The translations under genes and the position numbers were made by a program. A stretch of 64,000 bases of DNA, taken from assembly GCA_036521875.1 (NCBI GenBank), contig DATDGX010000211.1:1-64000 (forward strand), written 5' to 3'. Source of the DNA: DATDGX01 sp036521875 (lineage in GTDB: Bacteria; Desulfobacterota; Binatia; Binatales; Binataceae). The notes beneath the pieces are model-generated. The model was not told the origin of the DNA, did no database searches, and saw only the letters and a program-made list of their open reading frames with translations. Shown piece after piece: positions 55,715 through 63,164 of the stretch; within the stretch, counting starts at the first letter, position 1, and every line of letters starts with the position of its first letter.

Positions 55715-56836
55715 ATGGCGGCGCCGATCGAATTTACCGTGACCGCCCGCGATGGCGATGCTCGTGTCGGCCGTCTGGCGACCGCGCACGGCGAAGTCGC
55801 GACGCCGGCCTTCATGCCGGTGGGTACGCGCGCAGCCGTCAAGGCAATGGCGCCCGACGAGTTGTGGGCGATGGGATACAGGCTGGTGCTCGCCAACGCG
55901 TACCATCTCGCGGTCCGCCCCGGCGCAGAGCTGGTGCGCGAGATGGGGGGAGTCGGCCGCTTCATGGCGTTCCCCGGCGCGATTCTCACCGACTCCGGCG
56001 GCTTCCAGGCGATGAGCCTCGCGAAAATCAATTCGGTGAACGAGGAAGGAATCCGCTTCCGGTCGCATCTGGATGGCGCACCAATCGCGCTGTCACCCGA
56101 GGGCGCGGTGGAAATCCAGGAGGCGCTGGGCGCGGATATAATGATGGTGCTCGACGAGTGCACCGAGTATCCCGCCGAGCGTGCGCGCGCGCTCACCTCA
56201 CTCGAGATGACCGCGCGATGGGCCGCACGCGGACTCGCGGCGCGCCGCAGCACCACCCAGGCACTGTTCGGAATAGCGCAGGGGAGCGTGTATGCGGATT
56301 TGCGCAAGACCAGCGCGGCGCAAATCACCGCGCTCGAATTCGACGGATACGCAGCGGGCGGACTCTCGGTCGGAGAGCCGAAGGAGGCGATGCTGGAGAT
56401 GGCGGCGCTGACCGCGTCGATGCTGCCCGCGGCGCGGCCGCGCTACCTGATGGGCGTCGGCACGCCGGAGGACCTGGTCGCCGCGATCGCGATGGGTTAC
56501 GACATGTTCGATTGCGTGCTGCCGACGCGCAATGCCCGCAACGGCGGCGCCTTCACCAGCCAGGGGCGCATCGCGATCAAGCGCGCGACGTTCGCCCGCG
56601 ACCAGGGGCCGCTCGATCCGCGCTGCGATTGCCGCTCCTGCCGGACCTTCAGCCGCGCGTACCTCCGTCATCTATATATGTCCGGCGAGATACTCGCGGC
56701 GCGAGCGCTCACGGAGCATAATCTTTATTTCTATGCGCGCTTGATGCGCGAGGCGCGAGTTGCTATCGAATCTCGCACTTTCGCCGCGTATGCCAAAACG
56801 GTTGCGGACCAGGCGGAAAACGGCCGCGCGATCTGA
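55715..56836 (+). CDS. tgt: queuine/preQ1 tRNA-guanine transglycosylase
   Basis: 373 residues from the ATG at 55715 (GTG one codon earlier also in frame). F-M-P-V-G-T-R-A-A-V-K-A-M, L-A-N-A-Y-H-L, L-T-D-S-G-G-F-Q (first catalytic Asp region), G-G-L-S-V-G-E-P, Y-L-M-G-V-G-T-P-E-D-L, M-F-D-C-V-L-P-T-R-N-A-R-N-G (nucleophilic Asp) and the zinc site C-D-C-R-S-C with a distal His. It exchanges guanine-34 for preQ1 in tRNAs with a GUN anticodon. Adjacent to queA, so the queuosine pathway is at least partly encoded here. Confidence 0.97.
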   Translation: MAAPIEFTVTARDGDARVGRLATAHGEVATPAFMPVGTRAAVKAMAPDELWAMGYRLVLANAYHLAVRPGAELVREMGGVGRFMAFPGAILTDSGGFQAMSLAKINSVNEEGIRFRSHLDGAPIALSPEGAVEIQEALGADIMMVLDECTEYPAERARALTSLEMTARWAARGLAARRSTTQALFGIAQGSVYADLRKTSAAQITALEFDGYAAGGLSVGEPKEAMLEMAALTASMLPAARPRYLMGVGTPEDLVAAIAMGYDMFDCVLPTRNARNGGAFTSQGRIAIKRATFARDQGPLDPRCDCRSCRTFSRAYLRHLYMSGEILAARALTEHNLYFYARLMREARVAIESRTFAAYAKTVADQAENGRAI

Positions 56837-56887
56837 CCAGAAGGTCCGACGTGACAATGCGGGATTGATGACGCAGGATAACGATTA

Positions 56888-57241
56888 ATGTTTTTCGAAG
56901 GAATTGCATGGGCGCAGGCGGCCGCCGGATCGCAGGCCGGAGGCGAGCAGGTCATCTATACGACGGTCGTACCGCTCGCACTGCTGTTCGGAATCTTCTA
57001 TTTTCTCTTGATCCGGCCGCAGACCAAGAAGGCCAGCGAACATTCCAAAATGCTGCGCGAGTTGAAGCGCAACGACGAAGTGGTGACCACCGGCGGGATC
57101 GTGGGCAAGATAACCGAGATCGGCGATCGGCTGGTGACGGTCGAAATTGCGCCCAACGTGCGGGTGCGCGTGGAGCGTCCGCAAATCGCCTCGATCTCAT
57201 CGTACGGCAAGACGACCGCGAAGAAAGACAAAGGGGACTAG
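56888..57241 (+). CDS. yajC: Sec translocon accessory subunit YajC
   Basis: 117 residues. A short N-terminal region (M-F-F-E-G-I-A-W-A-Q-A-A-A-G-S) is followed by one TM helix (V-V-P-L-A-L-L-F-G-I-F-Y-F-L-L-I-R-P-Q) and the cytoplasmic domain Q-x-x-x-x-x-x-H-x-x-M-L-R-E-L-K-R-N-D-E-V-V-T-T-G-G-I-V-G-K-I. This is the YajC signature. It partners the SecDF complex in protein export. Located 51 bases after tgt and 48 before secD, the usual order. Confidence 0.96.
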   Translation: MFFEGIAWAQAAAGSQAGGEQVIYTTVVPLALLFGIFYFLLIRPQTKKASEHSKMLRELKRNDEVVTTGGIVGKITEIGDRLVTVEIAPNVRVRVERPQIASISSYGKTTAKKDKGD

Positions 57242-57289
57242 AGAGTGGTTAGCGATTTTATCGCCGTGAGGCCGGGTGCCGGAGAATAA

Positions 57290-58945
57290 GTGGAAACTCA
57301 AAGTTACGGACCGATTCTGATCCTGCTCGCGCTCGCGGTCGCGTTTCTGTACGTGCATTTCACCGGCGGCAGCGGCCTGACGCGCATCTACCTCGCCGGC
57401 GCGCTGGTCGTGGTGGCGATGATAATCATGGTCCCGAGCTTCAACGACGATCTTCCCGACTGGTGGAAAAGCACGCTCGGCGCCACGAAGATCGCGCTCG
57501 GCCTCGACCTGCAGGGCGGGACTCATCTGCTCTTGGGCGTCAAGCTCGACGAGGCGGTCAAGACGCAGCTCAAGCGCAGCGGCGACGATATCAAGCGCGA
57601 GCTCAAGAACAACAAGCTCGACTTCGACGACGTCTCGCAGGATGCCTCGGGCGCGCTGGTCGTGAAGCTCAAGAGCAGCGATGAGCGCACGCCGTTCCTC
57701 GACCTGGTGCAGAAGTCGTTCCCGGAGCTCGCGATCTCGACGATGTCCTCCAACGCCGGCCCCGCCTACAGCCTGATTTTCAAGCCGCGCGACTTGAACA
57801 CCATCCGCAGCAACGCGATGGATCAGGCGCTAGAGACGATTCGCAATCGTATCGACCAGCTCGGGGTGCGCGAAACCACGGTGGTGAAGGAGGGCGAAAG
57901 CGAAATCCTGATCCAGCTTCCGGGCATCCAGGATCCGGAGCGCGCCAAGGAGCTGATCGGCAAGACCGCAGTACTCGAGTTCAAATTGATCGACGATAGC
58001 CATAGCGTCGCCGACGCCGAGAAGGACGGTCCGCCGCCGGGCGACGAGATTCTCTACGGCCCGGTCGATCGCGGAGGCAAGACGCCGTACCTGGTCGAGT
58101 CGCCAGTGTTGCTGACCGGCGACACGGTGACCGATGCGCGCGTGCGTCCCGGCGGCCGGCTCGAGGGCCCGTACGTGTCGGTCGAGCTCGACTCGCGCGG
58201 CGCGGAGATTTTCGACACGGTCACCGCGGAGAACGTGGGCCGCAAGCTCGCGATCATTCTCGACAAGACGGTCTACTCGGACCCCGTCATCAGGGAGCGG
58301 ATACCGGGAGGGCACGTGCAGATCTCGGGCCGCTTCTCGCTCGACGAGGCGCACGATCTTGCGATCGTGCTGCGCTCAGGATCGTTGCCGGCGCCAGTCG
58401 AGATCGAAGAGGAGCGCACGGTTGGTCCGTCTCTCGGACGCGACTCGATTCGCCAGGGCGAAATCTCATTCGTGATCGGCGCGGTGATGGTGCTGGTTTT
58501 CATGCCGGTCTACTACAGCCGCGCGGGAATTCTCGCCGACTTCGGCTTGTCGCTCAACATCTTGCTGCTGATCTGCGTGATGGCAGCGATGGGGGCAACG
58601 CTCACGCTGCCCGGTATAGCGGGAATCGTGCTGACGCTCGGAATGTCGGTCGACGCGAACGTGCTGGTGAACGAGCGGATGCGCGAGGAGCTGCGTGACG
58701 GCAAGTCGACGCGCGAGGCGGTGAAGCTCGGCTACCAGCGCGCGTGGTCGGCGATCCGCGACTCCAACATCTCGACCTTTGTCGCGGGGCTGATCCTGTT
58801 TCAGTTCGGAACCGGACCGGTGAAGGGGTTCGCGGTGACGCTGATGGTCGGAGTGCTGACAGGACTGTTCTCGTGTATAGTCGTCACGCGGGCATGGTAT
58901 GACTATTTGATCTCGGCCCGGCGGCTGAACACGATAAGCGTCTAA
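57290..58945 (+). CDS. secD: protein translocase subunit SecD
   Basis: 551 residues from a GTG. Family blocks: G-L-D-L-Q-G-G-T-H-L-L-L-G-V, I-R-N-R-I-D-Q-L-G-V-R-E-T-T-V (P1 domain), I-L-I-Q-L-P-G-I-Q-D-P-E-R-A-K-E-L-I-G-K-T-A, and the TM part M-S-V-D-A-N-V-L-V-N-E-R-M-R-E-E-L with the conserved Asp. Two hydrophobic segments (about 8-24 and 33-50) precede the periplasmic domain where one is usual. SecD uses the proton gradient to pull exported proteins from the Sec channel, normally with SecF. No secF follows; the next gene is an HTH protein. Confidence 0.96.
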   Translation: METQSYGPILILLALAVAFLYVHFTGGSGLTRIYLAGALVVVAMIIMVPSFNDDLPDWWKSTLGATKIALGLDLQGGTHLLLGVKLDEAVKTQLKRSGDDIKRELKNNKLDFDDVSQDASGALVVKLKSSDERTPFLDLVQKSFPELAISTMSSNAGPAYSLIFKPRDLNTIRSNAMDQALETIRNRIDQLGVRETTVVKEGESEILIQLPGIQDPERAKELIGKTAVLEFKLIDDSHSVADAEKDGPPPGDEILYGPVDRGGKTPYLVESPVLLTGDTVTDARVRPGGRLEGPYVSVELDSRGAEIFDTVTAENVGRKLAIILDKTVYSDPVIRERIPGGHVQISGRFSLDEAHDLAIVLRSGSLPAPVEIEEERTVGPSLGRDSIRQGEISFVIGAVMVLVFMPVYYSRAGILADFGLSLNILLLICVMAAMGATLTLPGIAGIVLTLGMSVDANVLVNERMREELRDGKSTREAVKLGYQRAWSAIRDSNISTFVAGLILFQFGTGPVKGFAVTLMVGVLTGLFSCIVVTRAWYDYLISARRLNTISV

Positions 58946-59015
58946 AGCGCGTTATAGCTCGGGATTGGCACGTTCTTGGGATTCCTGATCTGACCGGTCC
59001 GTACTCGAGGGCGTT

Positions 59016-59066
59016 GAGGTCCGTCGAGGTCGCTTGAGGCTATCGAGGTCTATTGAGGCGTGAGGT
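59016..59066. repeat. GAGGT/C direct repeats phased at about 10 bp
   Basis: Six GAGGT or GAGGC pentamers begin at 59016, 59026, 59036, 59045, 59055 and 59062, i.e. about one helical turn apart, in the gap between secD and the HTH gene and 80 bases before its -35-like box. They are separated by variable T/C-rich spacers. Confidence 0.6.
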
Positions 59067-59144
59067 AGGGGCCGGAATCGGCTCGGGCCGGGAGGGCGAA
59101 TATACCGTGCTGGCGCGCCTGTTAAACGGTTCCCAGGAGAAAAC

Positions 59145-59174
59145 TTGACATTAGAGATTCGACCGTACTACAAA
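59145..59174 (+). promoter_or_regulatory. predicted sigma-70-type promoter of HTH gene
   Basis: TTGACA at 59145-59150 and TACAAA at 59169-59174 are 18 bases apart, upstream of the ATG at 59221. The -35 is perfect and the -10 moderate. Confidence 0.55.
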
Positions 59175-59220
59175 AGCCCGTTCCAGACCGAACCCGAAGG
59201 GGGCGTCTTGTTGGACTCGG

Positions 59221-59415
59221 ATGGCCGATAAAGACGACATACTACTCAACTCGCGAGAAGTGGCGTTCCTGCTCGATCTGAGTCCGGACACCGTCAACGA
59301 ATTTGCGCGCCGCAATATCATCCCCGCCTTCAAGAAGGGGCGGCAGTGGCGCTTCCGCAAACGCGATATCACCTCGGTGAAGCGCCAGCTCCGGGGAGTC
59401 AACGCCGCGGCGTAG
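59221..59415 (+). CDS. small helix-turn-helix (excisionase/MerR-like) DNA-binding protein
   Basis: 64 residues: L-L-N-S-R-E-V-A-F-L-L-D-L-S-P-D-T-V-N-E-F-A-R-R-N-I-I-P-A-F-K-K-G-R-Q-W-R-F-R-K-R-D-I. This is the excisionase/'DNA binding domain' type winged helix (HTH_17-like) with the closing W-R-F-x-x-x-D-I. Stand-alone proteins of this kind act as excisionases or small regulators; no integrase lies near, so regulator is the likelier role. A promoter and a phased repeat lie upstream. Confidence 0.85.
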   Translation: MADKDDILLNSREVAFLLDLSPDTVNEFARRNIIPAFKKGRQWRFRKRDITSVKRQLRGVNAAA

Positions 59416-59505
59416 GCGCTGGTAGTGGCGGGGTAGGTTCAGCGGTTATCATTTCTCACTCACCGCCCGCATTTTTCTAGATAGTAATTTTGGGAGATCG
59501 TACCG

Positions 59506-60123
59506 ATGGCTGAGCCTCACGAGAGCCGTGTCTATTCCGACTTCGCGCGTTTCTACGACTCGGTTTTCGGGCGCGTATTCGTCGACCACGAGCACGAAGT
59601 TATCGAGTCACTGAACTTCCGTCCGAGCCAGCGAGTGCTCGAGGTTGGCGTCGGCACCGGCATCTCGCTCGACGCGTATCCGCCCTACGTCCGCGTGGTC
59701 GGGATCGATCCGTCGACCGACATGCTCGCGCAGGCGGTGAAAAAGGTTCGCGAGAACGAATTGGGCCACGTCGATCTCAAGCAAGGCGACGCGCTCAACC
59801 TCGACTTTCCCGACGCGAGTTTCGACGACGTCCTTACCTTTCACGTGATGACGGTGGTGCCGGACCCAGCGCGCATGATGTCCGAGATGATGCGGGTGTG
59901 TAAGCCGGGCGGGCGGATCGTGATCGTCACGCATTTCGCCAGCGCCAATCCGCTGCTGTACTTTTTCAATTCGATCATCAACCCGGGCACCAAGCTGCTC
60001 GGATGGACCACGCGGCTGCGCGCGCGCGATGTCCTGCGTGGTCAGCGCATCACGCTGGAGCGTCACGAGCGCGTCTCGGCGCTGTCGTTTCATACCGTCA
60101 TCGTCGCGCGCAAAGACGGGTAG
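59506..60123 (+). CDS. SAM-dependent methyltransferase, PmtA-like
   Basis: 205 residues. Y-S-D-F-A-R-F-Y-D-S-V-F-G-R-V-F-V-D-H-E-H (the Y-D-x-x-F-G start of Rhodobacter-type phosphatidylethanolamine N-methyltransferases), motif I V-L-E-V-G-V-G-T-G-I-S-L, then V-V-G-I-D-P-S-T-D-M-L-A-Q-A. F-H-V-M-T-V-V-P-D-P-A-R-M and C-K-P-G-G-R-I-V-I-V-T-H-F complete it. Phospholipid N-methylation is the best guess; a UbiE-like small-molecule methyltransferase is the alternative. Confidence 0.85.
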   Translation: MAEPHESRVYSDFARFYDSVFGRVFVDHEHEVIESLNFRPSQRVLEVGVGTGISLDAYPPYVRVVGIDPSTDMLAQAVKKVRENELGHVDLKQGDALNLDFPDASFDDVLTFHVMTVVPDPARMMSEMMRVCKPGGRIVIVTHFASANPLLYFFNSIINPGTKLLGWTTRLRARDVLRGQRITLERHERVSALSFHTVIVARKDG

Positions 60124-60204
60124 CGCGCCCCGCGCCCGCCGCGAGTTCGGCGCGCGGCGCGATTGCAATCACATTACATTGACACCCTAACCGGCGTTCG
60201 ATAG

Positions 60205-60618
60205 GTGTTAGCGCGCCTTCGGGCGGACACTGGCCAAGTGGCTGATTCCACAGATCGCGACGAACAGTCGGAGACCAACGACGAGCGCGTCGAGCAGCTC
60301 GCGCGCGAGCTTGCCGAGCGCCTGCGCGCGATGCCGAATCGCCAGGAGCTTACTGATTACGCGGTGAGCCTGCTCAAGGAGAGCGCCGAGGAAGCCGACC
60401 AGTCCGACCTCGCGCACGCGAGTGCCGAGCACGCCAAGCGCAACGATCCGTTTAATCCGATCGCGTTTGCGATTCCATTGTTCGTGATCGGCGCGGTCCT
60501 GTGCGCGACCGGTATCCTGATCGGCCCGGGACTCGGCGTGATCGGTGTCGCCGCGGTGATGGTGCTCTACGGCGCGATCGTGTCATTGTTCAGCCGCGCG
60601 CGATCTGCCGGATCATGA
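60205..60618 (+). CDS. hypothetical protein, acidic N-terminus and two TM helices
   Basis: 137 residues at most; start uncertain between GTG codons at 60205 and 60238. The first ~80 residues are charged and helical (Q-L-A-R-E-L-A-E-R-L-R-A-M-P-N-R-Q-E-L-T-D-Y-A-V-S-L-L-K-E-S-A), possibly coiled coil. Two hydrophobic helices follow (about 87-107 and 110-128). No family recognised. It lies ~230 bases before the cytochrome b cluster on the same strand, with nothing recognisable in between, so a link to it is not established. Confidence 0.62.
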   Translation: MLARLRADTGQVADSTDRDEQSETNDERVEQLARELAERLRAMPNRQELTDYAVSLLKESAEEADQSDLAHASAEHAKRNDPFNPIAFAIPLFVIGAVLCATGILIGPGLGVIGVAAVMVLYGAIVSLFSRARSAGS

Positions 60619-60850
60619 CGATTTTCCGGAGAGCGACCAGGTTGACAACATTCGCCGACCGTACGCTCGTCTCAATGAGCCGTGCTTGTTGCAGAGTAGC
60701 GCCGAAATTAGGTAGCCTTACGCCTCAGTGCAGCCCGCGATGCGATTTTGACGTGTGACAGGTTGGGTTTTTTCGACTAAACCTTGATGTTCGGCGCTCG
60801 CCGCGTATGCGACCGCGCGCGCCGAGTCCCGCGCCCGATCAGGACGTTAG

Positions 60851-61624
60851 ATGGCCAAGTTTGACTGGAACGAAACCAAGCGCCAGATAGTCGAGTCTAC
60901 CGTCTGGCAATCGATTTTTCGCCACGGCTACGAGGACACTCCCCGCAACCGTATCCTCATGGTCTCCGGCAACGTCTGGCTCCATCTGCATCCCTCCAAG
61001 GTGCAGAAGCATACCGTGCGCCTGCGCTTCACCTGGTGCATGGGCGGCATCACCTTCCTGCTGTTCCTGGTCACCGTCGTCACCGGCGTCTACCTGATGT
61101 TCTATTATCGTCCCACCGCCGAATACGCCTACGCCGACATGAAGTATCTCGAGTTCGACATGCCGTTCGGGATGCTGATGCGCAACATGCATCGATGGGC
61201 CGCGCACGGCATGGTGATCGCGGTGTGGCTGCACATGTTCCGCGTCTTCATGACCGGTTCCTACAAGCCGCCGCGCGAGTTCAACTGGATCGTCGGCGTC
61301 ATCCTGCTGGTGCTGACGCTGCTGCTGTCGTTCACCGGCTACCTGCTGCCGTGGGATCAGCTATCTATCTGGGCGGTGACGGTCGGCTCCAACATGGCGC
61401 GTGCGATACCGCTGCTCGGCCACGGCGGCCCGTTCCACGAGGTGCTGGGCGTCAATCCGATTTACGACGCGCGCGCGTTCCTGTTTGGCGGCGCCGAGAT
61501 CGGTCCGCACACGCTGCTGCGCTTCTACATCCTGCACTGCATATTCTTCCCGCTGCTCGCGAGCCTGTTTATGGCGGTGCACTTCTGGCGCATCCGCCGC
61601 GACGGCATGTCGGGCCCGCTCTAG
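60851..61624 (+). CDS. cytochrome b6-type subunit of a split cytochrome bc complex
   Basis: 257 residues. Haem-b ligands H114 and H128 (14 apart) and H229 and H244 (15 apart) match H86/H100 and H187/H202 of cytochrome b6. Cys63 in T-W-C-M-G-G-I-T-F aligns with Cys35 of b6, the covalent anchor of haem ci. F-Y-Y-R-P-T, W-D-Q-L-S-I-W-A-V and the terminal I-R-R-D-G-M-S-G-P-L also match b6. It is a quinol-oxidising membrane subunit with four TM helices. The partner is the subunit-IV-like gene at 61955; no Rieske gene is next to them in this window. Confidence 0.94.
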   Translation: MAKFDWNETKRQIVESTVWQSIFRHGYEDTPRNRILMVSGNVWLHLHPSKVQKHTVRLRFTWCMGGITFLLFLVTVVTGVYLMFYYRPTAEYAYADMKYLEFDMPFGMLMRNMHRWAAHGMVIAVWLHMFRVFMTGSYKPPREFNWIVGVILLVLTLLLSFTGYLLPWDQLSIWAVTVGSNMARAIPLLGHGGPFHEVLGVNPIYDARAFLFGGAEIGPHTLLRFYILHCIFFPLLASLFMAVHFWRIRRDGMSGPL

Positions 61625-61690
61625 GAGCGATTGAGCGAACGCCAGGAGCGATGGAGCCGGGAGCAATGGAGTTAGCCAGTTAAATTTTCT

Positions 61691-61846
61691 ATGGGCGGCC
61701 TCATCACCTATCTTTCGCAAACCGGAATCGTGCGGGTGCTCTCGGTGCCCATCGCGATGTCGATCCTGATCTACATTCTGTGGATCCTCGCGACTCCGCC
61801 GCCGCTTGACGATCACGACGACGAGGGCCAGCCGCACAAAAGCTGA
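61691..61846 (+). CDS. 51-residue single-TM protein in cytochrome bc cluster
   Basis: M-G-G-L-I-T-Y-L-S-Q-T-G-I-V-R-V-L-S-V-P, then a TM helix (I-A-M-S-I-L-I-Y-I-L-W-I-L-A) and an acidic tail (P-P-P-L-D-D-H-D-D-E-G-Q-P-H-K-S). It lies exactly between the b6-like and subunit-IV-like genes on the same strand. No Shine-Dalgarno of note. It resembles in size the small peripheral subunits of b6f complexes (PetG/L/M/N), with no sequence identity claimed. Too short to be certain but the position and amphipathic composition support it. Confidence 0.6.
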   Translation: MGGLITYLSQTGIVRVLSVPIAMSILIYILWILATPPPLDDHDDEGQPHKS

Positions 61847-61954
61847 CGGAGCAGCGGAGCTCTAAACACGATGGGCGAGTTGGATTATAATTTCTTGCAG
61901 GTTTCCGCGCAGGTAACGGTTACGGCGATAGCGAAGGTCTAAAGGTCTTAACCG

Positions 61955-62899
61955 ATGGCAACCCAAGGTAACGGATCAGGAGCTGGCGGTCCCGGCGGTC
62001 CGGTGATGCGGGCTGGCGCTGCCGCCGGCGGTGGCGCAGGCGGCGCCGCGATCAAGGCTCCCGGCGGCCGCGGCGCGCCCGCGGCGCCGGGCAAACGTAT
62101 CGAAGTCCCGATCAAGAAAGCCGGCAGCGGTATCGAGGACAAGCTGCACACCTGGCCCTTCCTGGTGCGCAACGAATTCCTGATGGCGATCTTCATCACC
62201 ATCGTCCTGACCATCTGGTCGCTGACCATCAACGCTCCGCTCGAAGAGCCGTCCAACCCGACCCGCACGCCGAATCCGTCCAAGGCGCCGTGGTACTTCC
62301 TGGGCCTGCAGGAGATGCTGGTGTTCTTCGATCCGTGGTACGCGGGCGTGGTGCTGCCCAGCTTCATCATCGTGGGCCTGATGATGATTCCGTACCTGGA
62401 CATCAATCCCAAGGGCAACGGCTACTACACTTTCCGCGAGCGCAAATTCGAGATCCTGACTTTCTTTCTCGGCTTCCAGATCCTGTGGGTCTCGTTCATC
62501 ATCATCGGCACGTTTTTCCGCGGCCCGGGCTGGAACTGGTTCTGGCCGGGACAGGTCTGGGATCCGCATCTGGTCGAGGCGCTGACCAACGTCGACCTAC
62601 CGTACATGTTCGGGTTCCGCGATTATTTCGCGGCGGCGATTTTCGGTCTGTTCCTGATTGGAGGTTATTACGTCGTCGGCATCCTTGCCTTTCGATGGTG
62701 GGTCCGTAGACGGCCGGCCGGCGATCCGTGGTCGGCGTTTCCGGGCGGCGGTAAAGAGTTGCTCGAGAAATGGGGCCCGGTGCGCTTCGGCACCACCGCG
62801 TTCCTGTTTCTGACCATGGCCGCGGTGTTCATCAAGATGGCGCTGCGCCACGCGTTCAATATTAAGTACATCCTGGTTACGCCGTGGATTAACATCTGA
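61955..62899 (+). CDS. cytochrome b subunit IV-type protein (PetD-like) with Gly/Ala-rich N-terminus
   Basis: 314 residues. Residues ~1-48 are Gly/Ala/Pro-rich (G-A-A-A-G-G-G-A-G-G-A). Then W-P-F-L-V-R-N-E-F-L-M-A-I-F and A-P-W-Y-F-L-G-L-Q-E-M-L, the Qo-site 'PEWY' region with A-P in place of P-E, so the usual quinol-binding Glu is moved or lost. V-V-L-P-S-F-I-I-V-G-L-M-M-I-P-Y-L-D-I-N follows. Beyond subunit IV length there are extra TM helices (F-R-D-Y-F-A-A-A-I-F-G-L-F-L-I-G-G-Y-Y and F-L-F-L-T-M-A-A-V-F-I). Partner of the b6-like subunit. Confidence 0.9.
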   Translation: MATQGNGSGAGGPGGPVMRAGAAAGGGAGGAAIKAPGGRGAPAAPGKRIEVPIKKAGSGIEDKLHTWPFLVRNEFLMAIFITIVLTIWSLTINAPLEEPSNPTRTPNPSKAPWYFLGLQEMLVFFDPWYAGVVLPSFIIVGLMMIPYLDINPKGNGYYTFRERKFEILTFFLGFQILWVSFIIIGTFFRGPGWNWFWPGQVWDPHLVEALTNVDLPYMFGFRDYFAAAIFGLFLIGGYYVVGILAFRWWVRRRPAGDPWSAFPGGGKELLEKWGPVRFGTTAFLFLTMAAVFIKMALRHAFNIKYILVTPWINI

Positions 62900-62917
62900 T
62901 TTTCTGGCGGCGCACAG

Positions 62918-63097
62918 GTGTTCATCCTTGGCAAGGTGTTGCAAGCGCTCGGATGCGCGGACGTGGGGTTTGCGCTCTACTTCGGGTTAACTCAACCGCA
63001 CGGGATGGGGAGCGAGTTCGAGATAACCGGTATCGGAATCCTGGTGTTCCTGCTCGGCTATATCGCCGAGGGCATTTCCACCCGATCCGGCTCTTGA
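62918..63097 (+). CDS. 59-residue two-TM protein in cytochrome bc cluster
   Basis: GTG start at 62918, 18 bases after the subunit-IV-like stop. V-L-Q-A-L-G-C-A-D-V-G-F-A-L-Y-F-G-L-T-Q and I-T-G-I-G-I-L-V-F-L-L-G-Y-I-A-E-G-I are two hydrophobic segments around a short loop P-H-G-M-G-S-E-F-E. The frame continues cleanly to TGA. It sits between the subunit-IV-like and cytochrome c genes. A small accessory subunit is likely; no family recognised. Confidence 0.6.
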   Translation: MFILGKVLQALGCADVGFALYFGLTQPHGMGSEFEITGIGILVFLLGYIAEGISTRSGS

Positions 63098-63164
63098 ATC
63101 GCTTCGCTCGGAAAATTACATCATTGCGGTCTCCTCATCCGGACCCATGGCAGGTGTGAAGTAG

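Noticed and set aside
60642..60647. TTGACA as promoter of the cytochrome b cluster
   Set aside because: No acceptable -10 at the proper distance.
61871..61942. 23-codon ORF (M-G-E-L-D-Y-N-F-L-Q) just before the subunit-IV-like gene
   Set aside because: Too short and without hydrophobic segment or ribosome binding site; may be a leader peptide but nothing supports it.
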